DNA of 64,000 nt from Ruegeria arenilitoris (GCF_013035425.1 NZ_WQHX01000003.1:509001-573000); one strand, 5' to 3'; shown: positions 37,704-48,262, counted from the stretch's first letter. Made by a program: numbers and translations. Notes: generated by a model not told the origin, from the letters alone.

Positions 37704-40430
37704 GTGAGCGATACGCCAGAAATTCCTGAAAACATGGATGAAACACCGCCGGAACGCCCTGTTTACGACGGTCCCACGGTATCAATCGAATCCGAGATGC
37801 GTACATCGTACCTGGATTACGCGATGTCCGTTATCGTGTCCCGCGCGATCCCCGATCTGCGTGACGGACTGAAGCCCGTGCACAGGCGTATTCTTTATGC
37901 GATGCACGAGACCGGGAACACGCACGACAAGGCCTATCGTAAGTCCGCGCGCCCAGTCGGCGACGTTATGGGTAAATATCACCCGCATGGCGACAGCGCG
38001 ATTTATGACGCGCTAGTGCGAATGGCGCAGGATTTCTCGATGTCGCTACCGCTGTTGGATGGTCAGGGCAACTTTGGCTCGATGGATGGCGATAACCCCG
38101 CAGCCATGCGCTATACCGAAGTGCGCATGGACAAACCGGCGGCCTCTCTACTTGCGGATATCGAGAAAGAAACAGTCGATTTTCAGGACAATTATGACGG
38201 CAAGGACAAAGAGCCGACTGTCCTTCCTGCGCGTTTCCCGAACATGTTGGTCAATGGCGCAGGTGGTATCGCCGTGGGTATGGCGACGAACATACCACCG
38301 CACAATCTTGGTGAAGTGATAGATGCCACGTTGGCTCTTATCGACAATCCGGATCTTACGTCTGAACAATTGATCGAATATGTCCCCGGGCCTGATTTTC
38401 CGACCGGGGGTGTGATGCTAGGCCGGTCCGGCGCACGTAAGGCGTATCTGGAGGGGCGCGGTAGTGTTATCATCCGCTCAAAAACACGGGTCGAAGAACT
38501 GCGTAAAGATCGCTACGCCATCGTCGTGGATGAAATTCCCTATCAGGTGAACAAAGCCGCAATGATAGAGAAGATCGCTGAAGCCGTTCGTGAAAAGCGA
38601 ATCGAGGGCGTAAGCCATGTACAGGACGAATCCGACCGCAACGGTGTACGCGTAGTTGTCGAATTGAAACGCGACGCGACCCCCGAGGTCGTGCTTAACC
38701 AGCTGTATCGCTTTTCGCCTATGCAAACATCTTTTGGTTGCAACATGTTGGCGCTGAACGGTGGGCGTCCCGAGCAGCTAACTCTACGACGGTTCCTGAC
38801 TTCGTTTATTGATTTCCGCGAGGATGTAGTCGCCCGTCGTACCGCGTATGATCTGCGCAAGGCACGTGAACGGAGCCATATATTGTGTGGCCTTGCCGTT
38901 GCCGTTTCGAATGTGGACGAAGTGGTTGCCACTATCCGCTCTTCCGCCGATGCGGCCGAAGCGCGAGAAAAGCTTATGACACGCCGTTGGCCTGCTGCGG
39001 ACATCGAAGGTTATCTACGTCTGATCGACGATCCTTTGTCCAAAATGAACGACGACGGCACTTATAACCTGACTGAAATTCAGGCTCGCGCCATCCTTGA
39101 CTTGCGTCTTCAGCGCCTTACGCAACTGGGTGTCAAAGAGGTTACTGACGAACTGGAAGAACTGGCTGCCAAGATCAAAGAATACTTGGATATTTTGTCG
39201 TCGCGCGAAAGAATTATGTCAATAATCGCAGACGAACTGCGCGACGTGCGCGATCAGTTCGCCGTCGACCGACGCACCGAAATCGTCGATTGGTCTGGCG
39301 ACATGGAAGACGAGGATCTGATCGAGCGCGAAGACATGGTCGTGACAGTTACATCGGGCGGATACATCAAACGTACCCCTCTCGCAGATTTCCGCGCTCA
39401 GAAGCGAGGTGGCAAAGGTCTATCGGGAATGCAGACCAAGGAAGAAGACGTGGTCACCACCCTCTTCGTTGCTAATACCCATACACAGCTGTTGTTCTTC
39501 ACCACCGATGGGATGGTCTACAAGCTCAAGACCTGGCGCCTGCCGCAATCTGGGCGCACCGGCAAAGGCAAAGCTATCGTAAATATTCTGCCAATCCCCA
39601 CGGGTGTTTCTATCGCCGCCATCATGCCTGTGGATGTACCGGATAATGAATGGGATAACCTGCAAATCGTCTTTGCCACCAGCGCCGGAGACGTGCGAAG
39701 GAACGCGCTAAGTGATTTCACTAATGTAAAACGTAACGGCAAAATTGCTATGGATTTGCCTGACGGCGTCGAACTGGTGAACGCGCGTATCTGTTCCGAA
39801 GATGACGACGTGATGCTGGTCACCAATTCGGGTCGCGCGATTCGGTTCCAGACTACTGCGGTGCGTGTCTTCAAAGGGCGTAAATCCACAGGTGTGCGAG
39901 GAATAAAACTGTCTAACGGCGACCGTGTTGTGTCGATGTCGGTGATCCGCCATTTCAAAGCCTCCTCGGACGAGCGAGCCGCCTATTTGAAAATGCGCCG
40001 TTTGATGGCCGGAGTGACAGACGAGGCCGAAACTGATGAAGATGAAGGCAATGCTGACAGCGTATTGCCGCAAGACCGCTATGCCGAAATGTCCGCAGCC
40101 GAAAACTTGATACTGACGATCACAGCTGGCGGCGCGGGCAAGTTAAGCTCCAGCCACGACTATCCGGTCCGTGGGCGCGGCGGAGTGGGTGTCGCAGCCA
40201 TGGACAAAGCAATGCGCGGCGGCGAGCTTGTTGCGTCGTTCCCTGTTGAAATCGACGATCAAATCATGTTGGCGACGTCAAAAGGACAGTCGATCCGAGT
40301 GCCCGTCGAAGGAATTTCCTTCCGTTCGCGCTCGGCTGGCGGTGTCAAGGTATTCAACACTGGCAAAGGCGAAGAAGTCGTCAGCGTTGCGTGGATTGCT
40401 GATCAAGGCGAAGAGGACGCGGAAGAATAA
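37704..40430 (+). CDS. gyrA: DNA gyrase subunit A
   Basis: GyrA cuts and rejoins DNA when gyrase introduces negative supercoils. The 908-residue protein has the catalytic Tyr138 in [10 protein letters not shown] and the quinolone-determining loop [13 protein letters not shown]. Ser98 and Asp102 correspond to E. coli Ser83 and Asp87, the unmutated residues. The C-terminal beta-pinwheel contains the GyrA box QKRGGKG. An acidic tail (GEEDAEE) ends the protein. The start is GTG at 37704; an ATG at 37734 is possible but less well placed. A 193-bp leader with an inverted repeat precedes it. Confidence 0.97.
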   Translation: MSDTPEIPENMDETPPERPVYDGPTVSIESEMRTSYLDYAMSVIVSRAIPDLRDGLKPVHRRILYAMHETGNTHDKAYRKSARPVGDVMGKYHPHGDSAIYDALVRMAQDFSMSLPLLDGQGNFGSMDGDNPAAMRYTEVRMDKPAASLLADIEKETVDFQDNYDGKDKEPTVLPARFPNMLVNGAGGIAVGMATNIPPHNLGEVIDATLALIDNPDLTSEQLIEYVPGPDFPTGGVMLGRSGARKAYLEGRGSVIIRSKTRVEELRKDRYAIVVDEIPYQVNKAAMIEKIAEAVREKRIEGVSHVQDESDRNGVRVVVELKRDATPEVVLNQLYRFSPMQTSFGCNMLALNGGRPEQLTLRRFLTSFIDFREDVVARRTAYDLRKARERSHILCGLAVAVSNVDEVVATIRSSADAAEAREKLMTRRWPAADIEGYLRLIDDPLSKMNDDGTYNLTEIQARAILDLRLQRLTQLGVKEVTDELEELAAKIKEYLDILSSRERIMSIIADELRDVRDQFAVDRRTEIVDWSGDMEDEDLIEREDMVVTVTSGGYIKRTPLADFRAQKRGGKGLSGMQTKEEDVVTTLFVANTHTQLLFFTTDGMVYKLKTWRLPQSGRTGKGKAIVNILPIPTGVSIAAIMPVDVPDNEWDNLQIVFATSAGDVRRNALSDFTNVKRNGKIAMDLPDGVELVNARICSEDDDVMLVTNSGRAIRFQTTAVRVFKGRKSTGVRGIKLSNGDRVVSMSVIRHFKASSDERAAYLKMRRLMAGVTDEAETDEDEGNADSVLPQDRYAEMSAAENLILTITAGGAGKLSSSHDYPVRGRGGVGVAAMDKAMRGGELVASFPVEIDDQIMLATSKGQSIRVPVEGISFRSRSAGGVKVFNTGKGEEVVSVAWIADQGEEDAEE

Positions 40431-40619
40431 AGCAACAGAAGCAGAACAAATTCGATTTTGGTGCGTTGGTTTATCCTAATTGGCGCAAACCTTTGTCGAA
40501 TACCTAAGAAACACCGGATTTTTACAACCACCACGTTGACATATCGCGCGATACGCACCGAAACTCTGGCATTAAGTTAATTTATGTTTCGTTTTGGGGT
40601 GTTTGAGAGGCGATCCGAC

Positions 40620-41372
40620 ATGAAGGTCATTGCCTGTTATTCCAACAAAGGCGGTGTAGGTAAAACTGCGACAGCGGTCAACTTGGCTTATTCGTTGTCC
40701 TTGGCTGGCGTCCGGACGTTACTGTGTGATCTCGACCCTCAAGGGGCTTCGGGGTTTTATTTTCGCCTCAAGCCGTCGAAGTCACTTACAAATGCACGGT
40801 TCTTTGATGACACAAAGCGGCTGAATCAAGCCATTCGAGAAAGCGATTTTGAAAATCTTGATGTGTTACCGGCGAACCAGAGCTATCGTGGCTTTGACAT
40901 CCTTTTGTCACAGATGTGCGAGCGAAAATCCCCTTTGGATAGAGCTTTGTCGGGCGTCCAATTCGACTATGAAGTCGTCGTGCTGGATTGCCCGCCGAAC
41001 TTGTCGCTTTTTGCCGAACACATATTGCGCACGGCCGACGCGATCCTTGTACCGGTTATTCCATCGATCCTGTCACAGCGCACCTTCCACCAATTGGTGA
41101 AGTTCTTTAAAAAAAACGATCTTTCAATAAAAAAACTTCTTTGCTTTTTTTCTATGGTGCAAAAGACGAAAACACTGCACCGACACACGATTGAAGATAT
41201 GAAAAGAACCTACGGAAAGCGATTCCTCAAAACGCAAATCCCATTTGCGTCGGAGGTAGAACGAATGGGAATTTACCGAGCGCCTGTTACAGTGACTGCG
41301 CGCAACTGTAATGCAAGCAAGGCGTATTTGTCGCTGTGCGAAGAAGTCATCTCGCGCGTATTCAATTCTTAA
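40620..41372 (+). CDS. orphan ParA-family ATPase
   Basis: This 250-residue MinD/ParA ATPase has a deviant Walker A KGGVGKT (residues 10-16), LLCDLDPQG (Walker A') and VVLDCPPNLS (Walker B). GAGAGG precedes the ATG at 40620. No parB, parS-like repeat or cargo gene is adjacent: gyrA precedes it by 189 bp and an M32 peptidase lies convergent. It could position a cellular cargo (chemoreceptors, carboxysome-like bodies or chromosome regions). A cellulose-synthesis BcsQ role is unlikely without bcs genes. Confidence 0.87.
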   Translation: MKVIACYSNKGGVGKTATAVNLAYSLSLAGVRTLLCDLDPQGASGFYFRLKPSKSLTNARFFDDTKRLNQAIRESDFENLDVLPANQSYRGFDILLSQMCERKSPLDRALSGVQFDYEVVVLDCPPNLSLFAEHILRTADAILVPVIPSILSQRTFHQLVKFFKKNDLSIKKLLCFFSMVQKTKTLHRHTIEDMKRTYGKRFLKTQIPFASEVERMGIYRAPVTVTARNCNASKAYLSLCEEVISRVFNS

Positions 41373-41439
41373 ACCCACATGAATTCGTTAAGCACAACGC
41401 GCGCTGACCATGTCATGCAACCGAAAATTTTTGGCGAAT

Positions 41440-42909
41440 TCAAAGCCCGTAAATTTCTCCGAATTTCTGTTCGAGATAGTTCATTAATGGCTCTGGACCC
41501 GGCTCAAAGCCGCTCGCCCGGGTTATGACTTCACGTGGAGCATAAAGCCCACCGTGTCGTTGAACATGCAGGCGCAGCCAGTCGGTAGCACCCGATGTGT
41601 CACCTTGGGCAAGTTGCAGATCCAGATCGGGAACCGCGTTGCGTAACGCCTCATATAGGCACCCGGCGTAAACGTTCCCCAATGAATAAGTCGGGAAGTA
41701 GCCGAACAGGCCAACCGACCAATGCACATCCTGCAGGCACCCGTTTGAAGGTTTGTCCACTGCGTAACCAAAATCTGCCAGAAAGCGTTCGTTCCAAGCG
41801 GCTTCAAGGTCACTAACCTGCAAGTCGCCCTCCATCAGGGCCCGCTCAAGGTCAAAGCGAAGCATTATGTGAAGATTGTATTGAACCTCGTCCGCCTCCG
41901 TTCGGATATATCCGTTGTGTACGCGGTTTACCGTTGCATAAAACGCGTCAGCGTCTTCAATTCCGAAATCTCCGAATACTTCGACCATTTGCCCGTAAAG
42001 CCATCCTGTGAAGGCCCGCGACCGCCCTAGTTGGTTCTCATATATACGGCTTTGGCTTTCGTGAACGCCCATCGAGACACCTCGGCCCAGCGGGGACAAC
42101 GCAAAAGCCGGATCGATACCCTGTTCGTAAGCTGCGTGGCCAACCTCATGAATGGTCGAGTAAAAACAGTTGAAAGGGTCACTTTTACTGGTGCGGGTTG
42201 TGATACGAACGTCCGAACCGCTGCCAGAGCTGAATGGATGCACCGCCTTGTCTATTCGCCCCCTGTTCAGATCGTAACCGAACGCAATTGCCAGTTTCTG
42301 TGACAAACGCATCTGATCCAGTTCATCGAAACCGCCGCTGAGTGATTGCGGTTCAGGACGATCCAAAACTGCCGAACGCAAAGCGACAAGGCGCGGCCTC
42401 ATCTGATCAAAGATTGTCGCAATCTGACTTCCAGTTGTATACGGCTCATAGTCTTCGACAAGCGCGTCGTAGATATCTCCGCCCTGCGCTAATGCCGCGC
42501 CCTCTTCACGCTTTAACGATACTACTTCCTCCAAAACTGGCAGAAATGCTCCGACGTTCTCATCCGCCCGAGCTTGCGCCCATGTGCCCTGAGCCGAGGA
42601 TGTAACGCGTGCGATCGTCGTTGCCAAATCTGCGGGCACCTTTACGGCACGGTCATATGCCCGTTGGATTTCCCGCAGTTGAGCCTTACCTGCTTCGCTT
42701 TCCGCTCTGGCCTCGTGCAACCATTCTGCCACGCGCGGATCAGATCGACGCGCGTGCAAGACCGCTTCGATCGCCGCCATCTCTTCAGCCCGTTGCGGAG
42801 CGGCGCCGCGAGGCATAACCGTTTCCTGATCCCACCCCAATCGACCTGCAATTTGGTTCAAGGCAGAAGTTTCACGCTGATAGGCCATCAGGTCTTCAAA
42901 AGCTGTCAT
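41440..42909 (-). CDS. M32 family carboxypeptidase (Taq-type)
   Basis: This cytoplasmic zinc metallocarboxypeptidase has 489 residues, the usual family length, and the HExxH site in HEVGHAAYEQG. Other M32 marks are SGSGSDVRITTR, GVSMGVHESQSRIYENQLGRS and IRTEADEVQYNLHI. It trims peptides from the C-terminus with broad specificity. The ATG at 42909 has GGAG upstream; the frame also offers a GTG at 42924. It begins 4 bp after the ctaA stop and is probably cotranscribed with it. Confidence 0.93.
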   Translation of the reverse strand: MTAFEDLMAYQRETSALNQIAGRLGWDQETVMPRGAAPQRAEEMAAIEAVLHARRSDPRVAEWLHEARAESEAGKAQLREIQRAYDRAVKVPADLATTIARVTSSAQGTWAQARADENVGAFLPVLEEVVSLKREEGAALAQGGDIYDALVEDYEPYTTGSQIATIFDQMRPRLVALRSAVLDRPEPQSLSGGFDELDQMRLSQKLAIAFGYDLNRGRIDKAVHPFSSGSGSDVRITTRTSKSDPFNCFYSTIHEVGHAAYEQGIDPAFALSPLGRGVSMGVHESQSRIYENQLGRSRAFTGWLYGQMVEVFGDFGIEDADAFYATVNRVHNGYIRTEADEVQYNLHIMLRFDLERALMEGDLQVSDLEAAWNERFLADFGYAVDKPSNGCLQDVHWSVGLFGYFPTYSLGNVYAGCLYEALRNAVPDLDLQLAQGDTSGATDWLRLHVQRHGGLYAPREVITRASGFEPGPEPLMNYLEQKFGEIYGL

Positions 42910-42913
42910 TGGG

Positions 42914-44059
42914 TTATGCTCCACGAAGCGAAGTTGCTATTGGATAAGCTGTTAGGAAACGGGCTCGCAATATTAGCGTCCAAACAACGACAGCAAGAAA
43001 TTGATGAAAGATAGCGATCTGCCACGGCGCTGCATAGATAACGGTCATAATACCAACGACGACTTGTAGGGACAGAACCGCAAAGGCTGCGTTAAATGCA
43101 AATCGGGTCTGGAGATGTGCGCTTGCGCTACCTTTGCGCCAAACCACAAACGCGAAAATAATAAGCAGGTATCCCAAGCATCGATGGACAAACTGAACCA
43201 ACCCAGGGCTTTCGAAGAAATTTCGCCACATCGGGTCCAGAATGGTTGCATCCGGTGGCAATAATTGGCCGCCGATCAAGGGCCAGTCTGTATAGCTTCG
43301 CCCGGCATCTATACCGGCGACCAAAGCGCCGACAAGAATCTGAAGGAAAGCGAAGTGCATCAACCCTGTGGACAATGAAAACAACTTTGTTTCCTTCGAT
43401 CGACGTGCTTGCATCAAGTCACGTTCATCCCTCCCAAGTTCAAAGATGTACCATGCCAGGAAGCCGAGAATGACGAACGCCAAACCCAGATGCACAGCAA
43501 GGCGATAGCTTGCGACGGCGATCATTCCTTCGCCTTGCGTCACACCAGATGCTACCATCCACCATCCGACCGCACCCTGAAAACCACCCAAAGCTCCTGG
43601 AATCAAAAGTTTACCAGTCCAACCTATTGGGATTTTCCGCGCAAAAAGGAACCCGAAAAAACCAATTGCCCAAACCAAGCCGATAACGCGACCCAGCTGT
43701 CGGTGGCCCCATTCCCACCAGTAGATGAATTTGAAATCATCCAGTTCCATCCACTGGTTTTGAATACGCCATTGGTCGATTTGTTTGTATTTTTCGAATT
43801 CCGCCTGCCAATCGGCTTCGTTCAATGGCGGGATCGCTCCGGTTATGGGGTGCCACTCGGTTATCGACAAGCCACTGTCAGTCAGGCGGGTAAGGCCGCC
43901 CACGGCAATCATCACTACGACCAATGCGAACAGGATCATCAACCAGACCCGGATGGCTTGCCTAGCTCCGCCGCGTCCCCTGTCGATCATGCCAGGTTGA
44001 ACGGCTTGTTGTTTTTCGGTTTCCGAGACTTCTTCGAAGATGCTGCGCTTGCCGCTCAT
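42914..44059 (-). CDS. ctaA: heme A synthase CtaA
   Basis: CtaA oxidises the methyl group of heme O to form heme A for cytochrome c oxidase. The 381-residue, eight-helix membrane protein is the alphaproteobacterial CtaA type, with GGLTRLTDSGLSITEWHPI, WWEWGHRQLGR (heme-ligand histidine), and FVHRCLGY near the second histidine site. The ATG at 44059 has GAGGA five bases before it; a GTG at 44077 is a weaker start. It precedes the M32 peptidase gene. Confidence 0.96.
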   Translation of the reverse strand: MSGKRSIFEEVSETEKQQAVQPGMIDRGRGGARQAIRVWLMILFALVVVMIAVGGLTRLTDSGLSITEWHPITGAIPPLNEADWQAEFEKYKQIDQWRIQNQWMELDDFKFIYWWEWGHRQLGRVIGLVWAIGFFGFLFARKIPIGWTGKLLIPGALGGFQGAVGWWMVASGVTQGEGMIAVASYRLAVHLGLAFVILGFLAWYIFELGRDERDLMQARRSKETKLFSLSTGLMHFAFLQILVGALVAGIDAGRSYTDWPLIGGQLLPPDATILDPMWRNFFESPGLVQFVHRCLGYLLIIFAFVVWRKGSASAHLQTRFAFNAAFAVLSLQVVVGIMTVIYAAPWQIAIFHQFLAVVVWTLILRARFLTAYPIATSLRGA

Positions 44060-44121
44060 GCCGTCCTCATCTGTCACAATTTTTTGTGCAAGCTAGGGCC
44101 AAGGGTGCCTGAGGTCCAGCC

Positions 44122-44865
44122 TCAGCCCTTGTCCTTCCACCGGACCATCTGACGCATGATCCCGTGTAGCATCTGAACGTCTGCGCGGGTCATCCGCATG
44201 CGCGACCACAGGTTGCGAAGATTGACCTTCATACCTTCGGCCTTTTCAGGCGGGTAAAAAAACCCTGCTTCCTCCAGCCGATCCTCGTAGTGTTCAACCA
44301 GTTTTTCGACCTCGATGCCTGTTGCCCAGTCGCCTTTGCCCAAATCAGTCGACTCATGCACCACGTTGCCCGTCTGACGCATCCATTCATAAGCAGTCAA
44401 CAATACGCATTGCCCCAAGTTCAGCGAAGCGTATTCCGGATTAACGGGTACTGAGATGATCGCGTTGGCCTTGGCAATATCTTCGTTTTCAAGACCGGCC
44501 CGTTCAGGACCAAACAATACCGCAACCTTCTCACCGTCTGCCACTTTCTCTGCCGCGATCCGCATCGCTTTTTCTGGGCTGAAAACGGGCTTGGTCAGAC
44601 CACGTTGTCGTGCAGTCGTTGCAAAAACATAAGTGCGGTCGCCAAGAGCTCCGGAAAGATCATCGAACAACTGAGCTTCGTCCAGCAGTCGACCTGCGCC
44701 GCTGGACATTGCCACTGCCCTTGGGTTGGGCCAGCCGTCGCGAGGCGCAACAACCCGCATCCTGTCCAGCCCGAAATTCCACATCGCGCGCGCAGCGGCA
44801 CCGATATTCTCGCCCATCTGCGGGCGTACAAGGACGAATGAAGGCTGGGATTTGTCGCTGGGCAT
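44122..44865 (-). CDS. trmJ: tRNA 2'-O-methyltransferase TrmJ
   Basis: This 247-residue SPOUT-fold enzyme has the trefoil-knot motifs of TrmJ: LVRPQMGENIGAAARAMWNFGL, LFGPERAGLENED and VNPEYASLNLGQCVLL. TrmJ methylates the 2'-hydroxyl of tRNA position 32. A short C-terminal extension (about residues 170-247) is the usual one for TrmJ. It stands 62 bp upstream of ctaA on the same strand. Confidence 0.92.
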   Translation of the reverse strand: MPSDKSQPSFVLVRPQMGENIGAAARAMWNFGLDRMRVVAPRDGWPNPRAVAMSSGAGRLLDEAQLFDDLSGALGDRTYVFATTARQRGLTKPVFSPEKAMRIAAEKVADGEKVAVLFGPERAGLENEDIAKANAIISVPVNPEYASLNLGQCVLLTAYEWMRQTGNVVHESTDLGKGDWATGIEVEKLVEHYEDRLEEAGFFYPPEKAEGMKVNLRNLWSRMRMTRADVQMLHGIMRQMVRWKDKG

Positions 44866-45018
44866 AGCTCACCTAATTAAAACCACGCCTGCTGTAGTCG
44901 GCGCATCGCAACAGAGCAAGGCGTTTAGAGTGCAATTCACAAACACATCGCCATAAAAGTTTGCTTCGCCGCTGCAATCCGCTAAACCCCGCCAGAGACT
45001 AAAAAGCAAAGGACCCCG

Positions 45019-45639
45019 ATGGAACCCCCCGAGCAGCCGCAGATTTACCTGATTACGCCTCCGGCGATAACGCTAAGCAATTTCCCGGACCAGTTGGCGC
45101 GCGTTTTGGACGGGGCTGAAATCGCCTGTATACGTTTGGCGCTGGCGGGCAATGACGAAGAGGCGATCGCAAGGGCGGCGGATGCTTGTCGCGAGGTTGC
45201 GCACGCCCACGATGTCGCGCTGGTGATTTCAAACCATGTACTGCTGGCGCAAAGATTAGGCTTGGACGGCGTGCATCTGGATGACGGTGCAAGATCCGTA
45301 CGCGCGGCACGCAAAGAGCTGGGCCCGGACGCAATCGTCGGTAGTTTCTGCGGCGTATCCAACCATGATGGCATTACGGCAGGTGAGGCCGGGGCAGACT
45401 ATGTTGCATTTGGTCCGGTTGGCGGCGAAAATTTGGGCGACGGAACGCGTGCAGAACGCGATTTGTTTCATTGGTGGTCGGAAATGATCGAAGTTCCTGT
45501 TGTGGCTGAAGGCGGCCTTACACCGAGTCTGATGCGCGATCTGGCACCCTGCACAGATTTCTTTGGTATCGGGGATGAAATTTGGTCTAAAGATGATCCG
45601 CTGATCGAATTGAACACGCTTATCGCAGCAATCGGCTGA
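45019..45639 (+). CDS. ThiE-like protein lacking the usual active-site residues
   Basis: The 206-residue protein has the thiamine phosphate synthase fold: YLITPPA at the start, LGLDGVHLDDGA, GADYVAFGPVG and PVVAEGGLTPS. In ThiE the pyrophosphate and pyrimidine sites use Q-x-R-x-K, N-D-R and H-L-G-Q; here these positions read CIRLA, SNH and HLDD, and the T-x-T-K loop is replaced by GENLGDGT. Catalysis of the thiamine reaction is therefore doubtful. It may act on another small phosphate ester. The start follows AAGGA; 62 bp separate it from psuK on the same strand. Confidence 0.82.
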   Translation: MEPPEQPQIYLITPPAITLSNFPDQLARVLDGAEIACIRLALAGNDEEAIARAADACREVAHAHDVALVISNHVLLAQRLGLDGVHLDDGARSVRAARKELGPDAIVGSFCGVSNHDGITAGEAGADYVAFGPVGGENLGDGTRAERDLFHWWSEMIEVPVVAEGGLTPSLMRDLAPCTDFFGIGDEIWSKDDPLIELNTLIAAIG

Positions 45640-45701
45640 ACCAAGCCTGAAATTATCCATTCTGACTTGCGCCTTAACCAGGCCTGCGGCATGACAACTT
45701 C

Positions 45702-46595
45702 ATGAGACAGAACAGAAACATTCTGTGTATCGGCTCCGTTCTCTGGGACGTAATTGGCCGTTCAGCCAGCGCCATGCGCCATGGATCGGACGTGCCGGGT
45801 CGGATCACCCGCCTACCCGGTGGCGTGGCGTTGAATATCGCAATGACGCTTGTTCGGTTTGGAATGACCCCTACGCTTCTGACGAATGTGGGCCGCGATC
45901 CCGAGGGCGATGAATTGGTCCGTGCCTGTTCCCGTCTCGGCATGGTGACGGATTACATTTACCGCTCACAAGACCTGCCAACCGATCGTTACATGGCTGT
46001 CGAAGGCGCCAACGGCCTAATTGCTGCGATTGCTGATGCGCACTCGCTCGAGGCTGCGGGGCGGAAGATTTTGCATCCTGTAATCCGTGGACCATTGGGA
46101 CATGAGAACGCTCCATTCGAAGGCCAAATCGCACTGGACGGTAATCTGACACAGGACTTGCTTGAAGAAATCGCTCAAGGCGCTGCTTTTGCCCGGGCCG
46201 ATCTACGCGTGGCTCCGGCCTCTCCGGGAAAGGCTGAGCGCTTGCTTCCTTTTCTGAAGCACGCCCGAGCGACGCTATATGTAAATCTCGAGGAAGCGGG
46301 ATTACTGTGTCAGCGGGACTTCACCGATTCAGAAAGCGCGGCCAAAGGTCTGTTGGATCGTGGCGCTCTACGCGTTTTGGTTACCGATGGCGGCAACTCG
46401 GCAACGGTCGCATCAGCATCGGGAGTTTTAACCCAAACACCTCCGTCTGTTTTGGTGACCCGCGTTACCGGCGCGGGCGACACTTTCATGGCTGCTCATA
46501 TTGCCGCCGAATCCGGCGGAGCAGATGAGGCCATGGCGCTAAGCCGAGCCTTGAAAGCCGCCGCAACTTACGTTTCCGGAGAAACACCACTGTGA
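45702..46595 (+). CDS. psuK: pseudouridine kinase PsuK (PfkB family)
   Basis: This 297-residue PfkB-family sugar kinase has the family entry motif LPGGVALNIAMTLVRFG and the catalytic-site RVTGAGDTFMAAHI near residue 255 with the base aspartate. Its 4-bp overlap with psuG makes the pseudouridine kinase assignment strong. PsuK phosphorylates pseudouridine to the 5'-phosphate, which PsuG then splits. It probably acts on pseudouridine released from RNA turnover. No nucleoside transporter adjoins. Confidence 0.9.
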   Translation: MRQNRNILCIGSVLWDVIGRSASAMRHGSDVPGRITRLPGGVALNIAMTLVRFGMTPTLLTNVGRDPEGDELVRACSRLGMVTDYIYRSQDLPTDRYMAVEGANGLIAAIADAHSLEAAGRKILHPVIRGPLGHENAPFEGQIALDGNLTQDLLEEIAQGAAFARADLRVAPASPGKAERLLPFLKHARATLYVNLEEAGLLCQRDFTDSESAAKGLLDRGALRVLVTDGGNSATVASASGVLTQTPPSVLVTRVTGAGDTFMAAHIAAESGGADEAMALSRALKAAATYVSGETPL

Positions 46596-47506
46596 TCGAC
46601 ATTCAATATTCCTCCGAAGTCCGAGCCGCCAAAGAAGCTGGCCAACCGATTGTCGCGCTGGAAAGCACCATTATTACTCATGGCATGCCCCACCCGCAGA
46701 ACATCGAGGTGGCCGCACAAGTCGAACAGGACATCCGCGATGCAGGTGCTGTGCCTGCCACGATGGCCGTTCTCAATGGCAAGTTGCACGTGGGCTTGGA
46801 GTCCGAACAGTTGCAAGAATTGGGTCGCGCTCAGGGAGTTGCCAAAATTTCGCGTGCGGACATGGCGGCATGCATGTCCGGTGGGGGGACTGGTGCGACG
46901 ACTGTTGCCGCCACGATGATTGCTGCCCGTTTCGCTGGAATCGAAGTTTTTGCCACCGGAGGTATAGGTGGTGTTCATCAAGGGGCGGAAACGACCTTTG
47001 ATATTTCCGCCGATCTGCATGAACTGGCACAAACGTCGGTTACGGTTGTCGCTGCTGGGGCAAAGGCGATCCTTGATTTGGCCAAAACTCTGGAAGTTCT
47101 CGAAACTTTAGGCGTGCCGGTCATCGCGTTCGGTCAGGACGAGTTTCCCGCGTTCTGGTCCGCCAAATCTCCCCTCGCAGCTCCACTGCGTATGGACAGC
47201 ACCGAGGAAATCGCCAAGGCACATGCCATGCGCCGCGCCTTGGGCATTCCGGGTGGGCAACTGGTGGCAAACCCGATTCCCGATGCTGATCAGATTCCTG
47301 CCAAGGAATTGGCCCCAATCATCGCGGCGGCACAAGCTGATGCTGACGCTCACAGGATCACGGGAAAAGGAGTTACGCCCTATCTGTTGCAGCGAATCTT
47401 CGAGCAGACCGAGGGACGTTCACTGACCGCAAATATTGCGCTGGTCCGCAACAACGCGCGGCTTGCCGCCAGAATAGCGACAGCTTTGTCAGCGCACGAC
47501 GCATAA
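46592..47506 (+). CDS. psuG: pseudouridine-5'-phosphate glycosidase PsuG
   Basis: PsuG reversibly cleaves the C-C bond of pseudouridine 5'-phosphate to uracil and ribose 5-phosphate. The 304-residue protein shows ALESTIITHGMPHPQN, KISRADMAACM, GGTGATTVAATM, and FATGGIGGVHQGAE, all PsuG hallmarks. It starts with a GTG that overlaps the psuK stop (GTGA). Confidence 0.96.
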   Translation: MIDIQYSSEVRAAKEAGQPIVALESTIITHGMPHPQNIEVAAQVEQDIRDAGAVPATMAVLNGKLHVGLESEQLQELGRAQGVAKISRADMAACMSGGGTGATTVAATMIAARFAGIEVFATGGIGGVHQGAETTFDISADLHELAQTSVTVVAAGAKAILDLAKTLEVLETLGVPVIAFGQDEFPAFWSAKSPLAAPLRMDSTEEIAKAHAMRRALGIPGGQLVANPIPDADQIPAKELAPIIAAAQADADAHRITGKGVTPYLLQRIFEQTEGRSLTANIALVRNNARLAARIATALSAHDA

Positions 47507-47584
47507 GTCTGCCCTATTGTACCGATGCCCGGAACTGCTTAACTAAATTCTCAAATCACTCAGGACTACATAGCCAGAAACATA

Positions 47585-48262
47585 ATGAACACACCATTCG
47601 ACGAAGAGCCTCATCGCCGCCCCGGTTTGTTAGCCGGTCTTCGCGCGTCTTTTTTGACGGGTATCGTCGTGATCGCCCCGGTTTGGCTGACGATTTGGCT
47701 AATCTGGTCTGTTGTGGGATGGATTGACAGCGCTGTTCTGCCACTGGTCCCGCAGCGTTTCCAACCCGAGGAATATGTCGGCATTAATCTGCGCGGCGTC
47801 GGCGTCATTATTTTCCTTTTCTTCACGATAATTGTTGGATGGATCGCCAAGGGCATTTTGGGCCGGTCGCTAATACACTTTGCCGAAAGTGTGGTGGATC
47901 GCATGCCTGTCGTCCGGTCTGTTTATTCCGGGATCAAACAAATCTCGGAAACCGTATTTGCGCAGACCGAAAGATCATTCGAAAAAGCTTGCCTGATCCA
48001 ATATCCACGCCGGGGAATTTGGGCCATCGGCTTTGTTTCGACTACAGCCCGCGGCGAAGTCAGTACACGCGCAGAAACCAGTGGAGAGTTGTTAAGCGTC
48101 TTCGTCCCGACCACCCCAAATCCAACGTCCGGCTTCTTGCTGTTTTTCCCAGCTGAAGACGTTATCCTGCTAGATATGTCGATTGAAGACGCGGCAAAAC
48201 TCGTAATCTCGGCTGGGCTTGTCTATCCCAACGACAAGGACCCCACGCAACCGCCTGAATAA
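47585..48262 (+). CDS. DUF502 membrane protein
   Basis: This 225-residue protein has two membrane helices (about residues 22-46 and 68-90) and a cytoplasmic domain of about 130 residues with the DUF502 signatures DRMPVVRSVYSGIKQI, VFVPTTPNPTSGF and DMSIEDAAKLVISAG. The family is widespread in bacteria and plants (LIKE COV) without a fixed function. It begins 78 bp after psuG and ends one base before the convergent patatin gene. Confidence 0.9.
   Translation: MNTPFDEEPHRRPGLLAGLRASFLTGIVVIAPVWLTIWLIWSVVGWIDSAVLPLVPQRFQPEEYVGINLRGVGVIIFLFFTIIVGWIAKGILGRSLIHFAESVVDRMPVVRSVYSGIKQISETVFAQTERSFEKACLIQYPRRGIWAIGFVSTTARGEVSTRAETSGELLSVFVPTTPNPTSGFLLFFPAEDVILLDMSIEDAAKLVISAGLVYPNDKDPTQPPE

Noticed and set aside
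43409..44152. Plus-strand 247-codon open frame over ctaA and the trmJ 3' end
   Set aside because: Lies antisense to an eight-helix membrane protein and reads as a composition artefact rich in His, Pro and Arg.
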